From positions 1 to 6,725 of the forward strand of contig JANTGU010000125.1 in NCBI GenBank assembly GCA_024762735.1: a stretch of DNA of 6,725 nt, read 5' to 3'. The DNA is from Bacteroidales bacterium. Its GTDB lineage: Bacteria; Bacteroidota; Bacteroidia; Bacteroidales; F082. Below are positions 6,591 to 6,725 of the stretch, piece after piece. The notes below the pieces were generated by a model. That model was given only the letters and a program-made list of their open reading frames with translations, was not told where the DNA came from and did not search any database. The position numbers were made by a program, and so were the translations under genes. The stretch's first letter is position 1. Each line of letters begins with the position of its first letter.

Positions 6591-6628
6591 AAAAATCCGG
6601 CCGATTTTATATTGGTCGGATTTTTTTG
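6591..6628 (+). terminator. Strong intrinsic terminator after the T9SS cargo gene
   Basis: AAAAATCCGGCC (6591-6602) pairs with GGTCGGATTTTT (6614-6625), with one G-U wobble. The stem can extend inward by three more pairs to a 5-base loop, and it runs straight into a seven-T tract (6621-6627). It lies 24 bp after the TAG. The A run on the left arm means it may also work in the minus direction. A second, outer inverted repeat, AGGGTAAAA (6586-6594) / TTTTACCCT (6634-6642), encloses it. Confidence 0.88.
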
Positions 6629-6655
6629 TTTAATTTTACCCTAAATCAAACAACC

Positions 6656-6725
6656 ATGGAACGATATTGCCTTGAGTGCGGCGCCAAACTTATCGGACGT
6701 GAAGACAAGAAGTTTTGTAACGATC
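6656..6725 (+). CDS. Zinc-ribbon protein, DUF2116-like (start only, cut by window edge)
   Basis: Twenty-three codons are visible from the ATG at 6656. They contain CLEC at residues 5-8 and a third cysteine at residue 21 in KKFCND. The pattern C-x2-C-G ... IGR-x-DKKFC matches the zinc-ribbon N-terminus of small DUF2116-type proteins of Bacteroidota, where a fourth cysteine normally follows within a few residues, beyond the window edge. Zinc binding is inferred from these cysteines. The wider role is unknown. A one-mismatch -7 element (TAATTTTA, 6631-6638) lies just upstream, partly inside the inverted repeat that surrounds the terminator. Confidence 0.72.
   Translation, partial: MERYCLECGAKLIGREDKKFCND

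Overview
The window looks like a chromosomal stretch of a Bacteroidota bacterium (class Bacteroidia or a close relative). Four things point there. One secreted protein carries a C-terminal type IX secretion (T9SS) sorting domain. The upstream regions carry TAnnTTTG-type -7 promoter elements with A/T-rich leaders and no Shine-Dalgarno sequence. The DUF4159, BadF-like and DUF2116-type zinc-ribbon proteins match forms I associate with this phylum. Intergenic DNA is AT-rich with REP-like palindromes. I see no tRNA, rRNA, CRISPR array, transposase or phage gene.

Left part, minus strand (1-1736): a lipoprotein of unknown function with a helical, TPR-like N-terminal half (567-1736) is followed 64 bp downstream by a membrane protein of the DUF1295 / steroid 5-alpha-reductase-like family, whose 3' end is cut by the window edge (502 to 1). 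They may be cotranscribed. The divergent region 1737-1874 holds a -7-like element for each direction and an imperfect hairpin that would lie in the leader of the lipoprotein mRNA.

Middle, plus strand (1875-3686): a Sec-exported DUF4159 protein, an octamer tandem repeat, then a BadF/BadG-type ASKHA kinase resembling N-acetylglucosamine kinase. The 195-bp gap after the kinase holds three successive inverted repeats that look like a REP-type intergenic element, then the promoter of the next gene.

Right part, plus strand (3687-6725): a 476-residue conserved cytoplasmic protein of unknown function is followed after 1 bp by a 92-codon reading frame. That frame is the two ends of a secreted SMP-30/gluconolactonase-like beta-propeller with the middle (about 200 residues) missing, so it is a remnant made by an in-frame internal deletion. 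Next come a T9SS cargo protein with an N-terminal CxxCH haem-attachment motif and a choice-of-anchor V type domain, a strong intrinsic terminator, and the first 23 codons of a zinc-ribbon protein.

The genes do not form one obvious pathway; most look like scattered housekeeping or envelope functions. I found no convincing new multi-gene system. The most informative points are the deleted propeller gene, the palindromic element at 3504-3601, the uncharacterised 476-aa protein and the haem motif on a secreted T9SS cargo.
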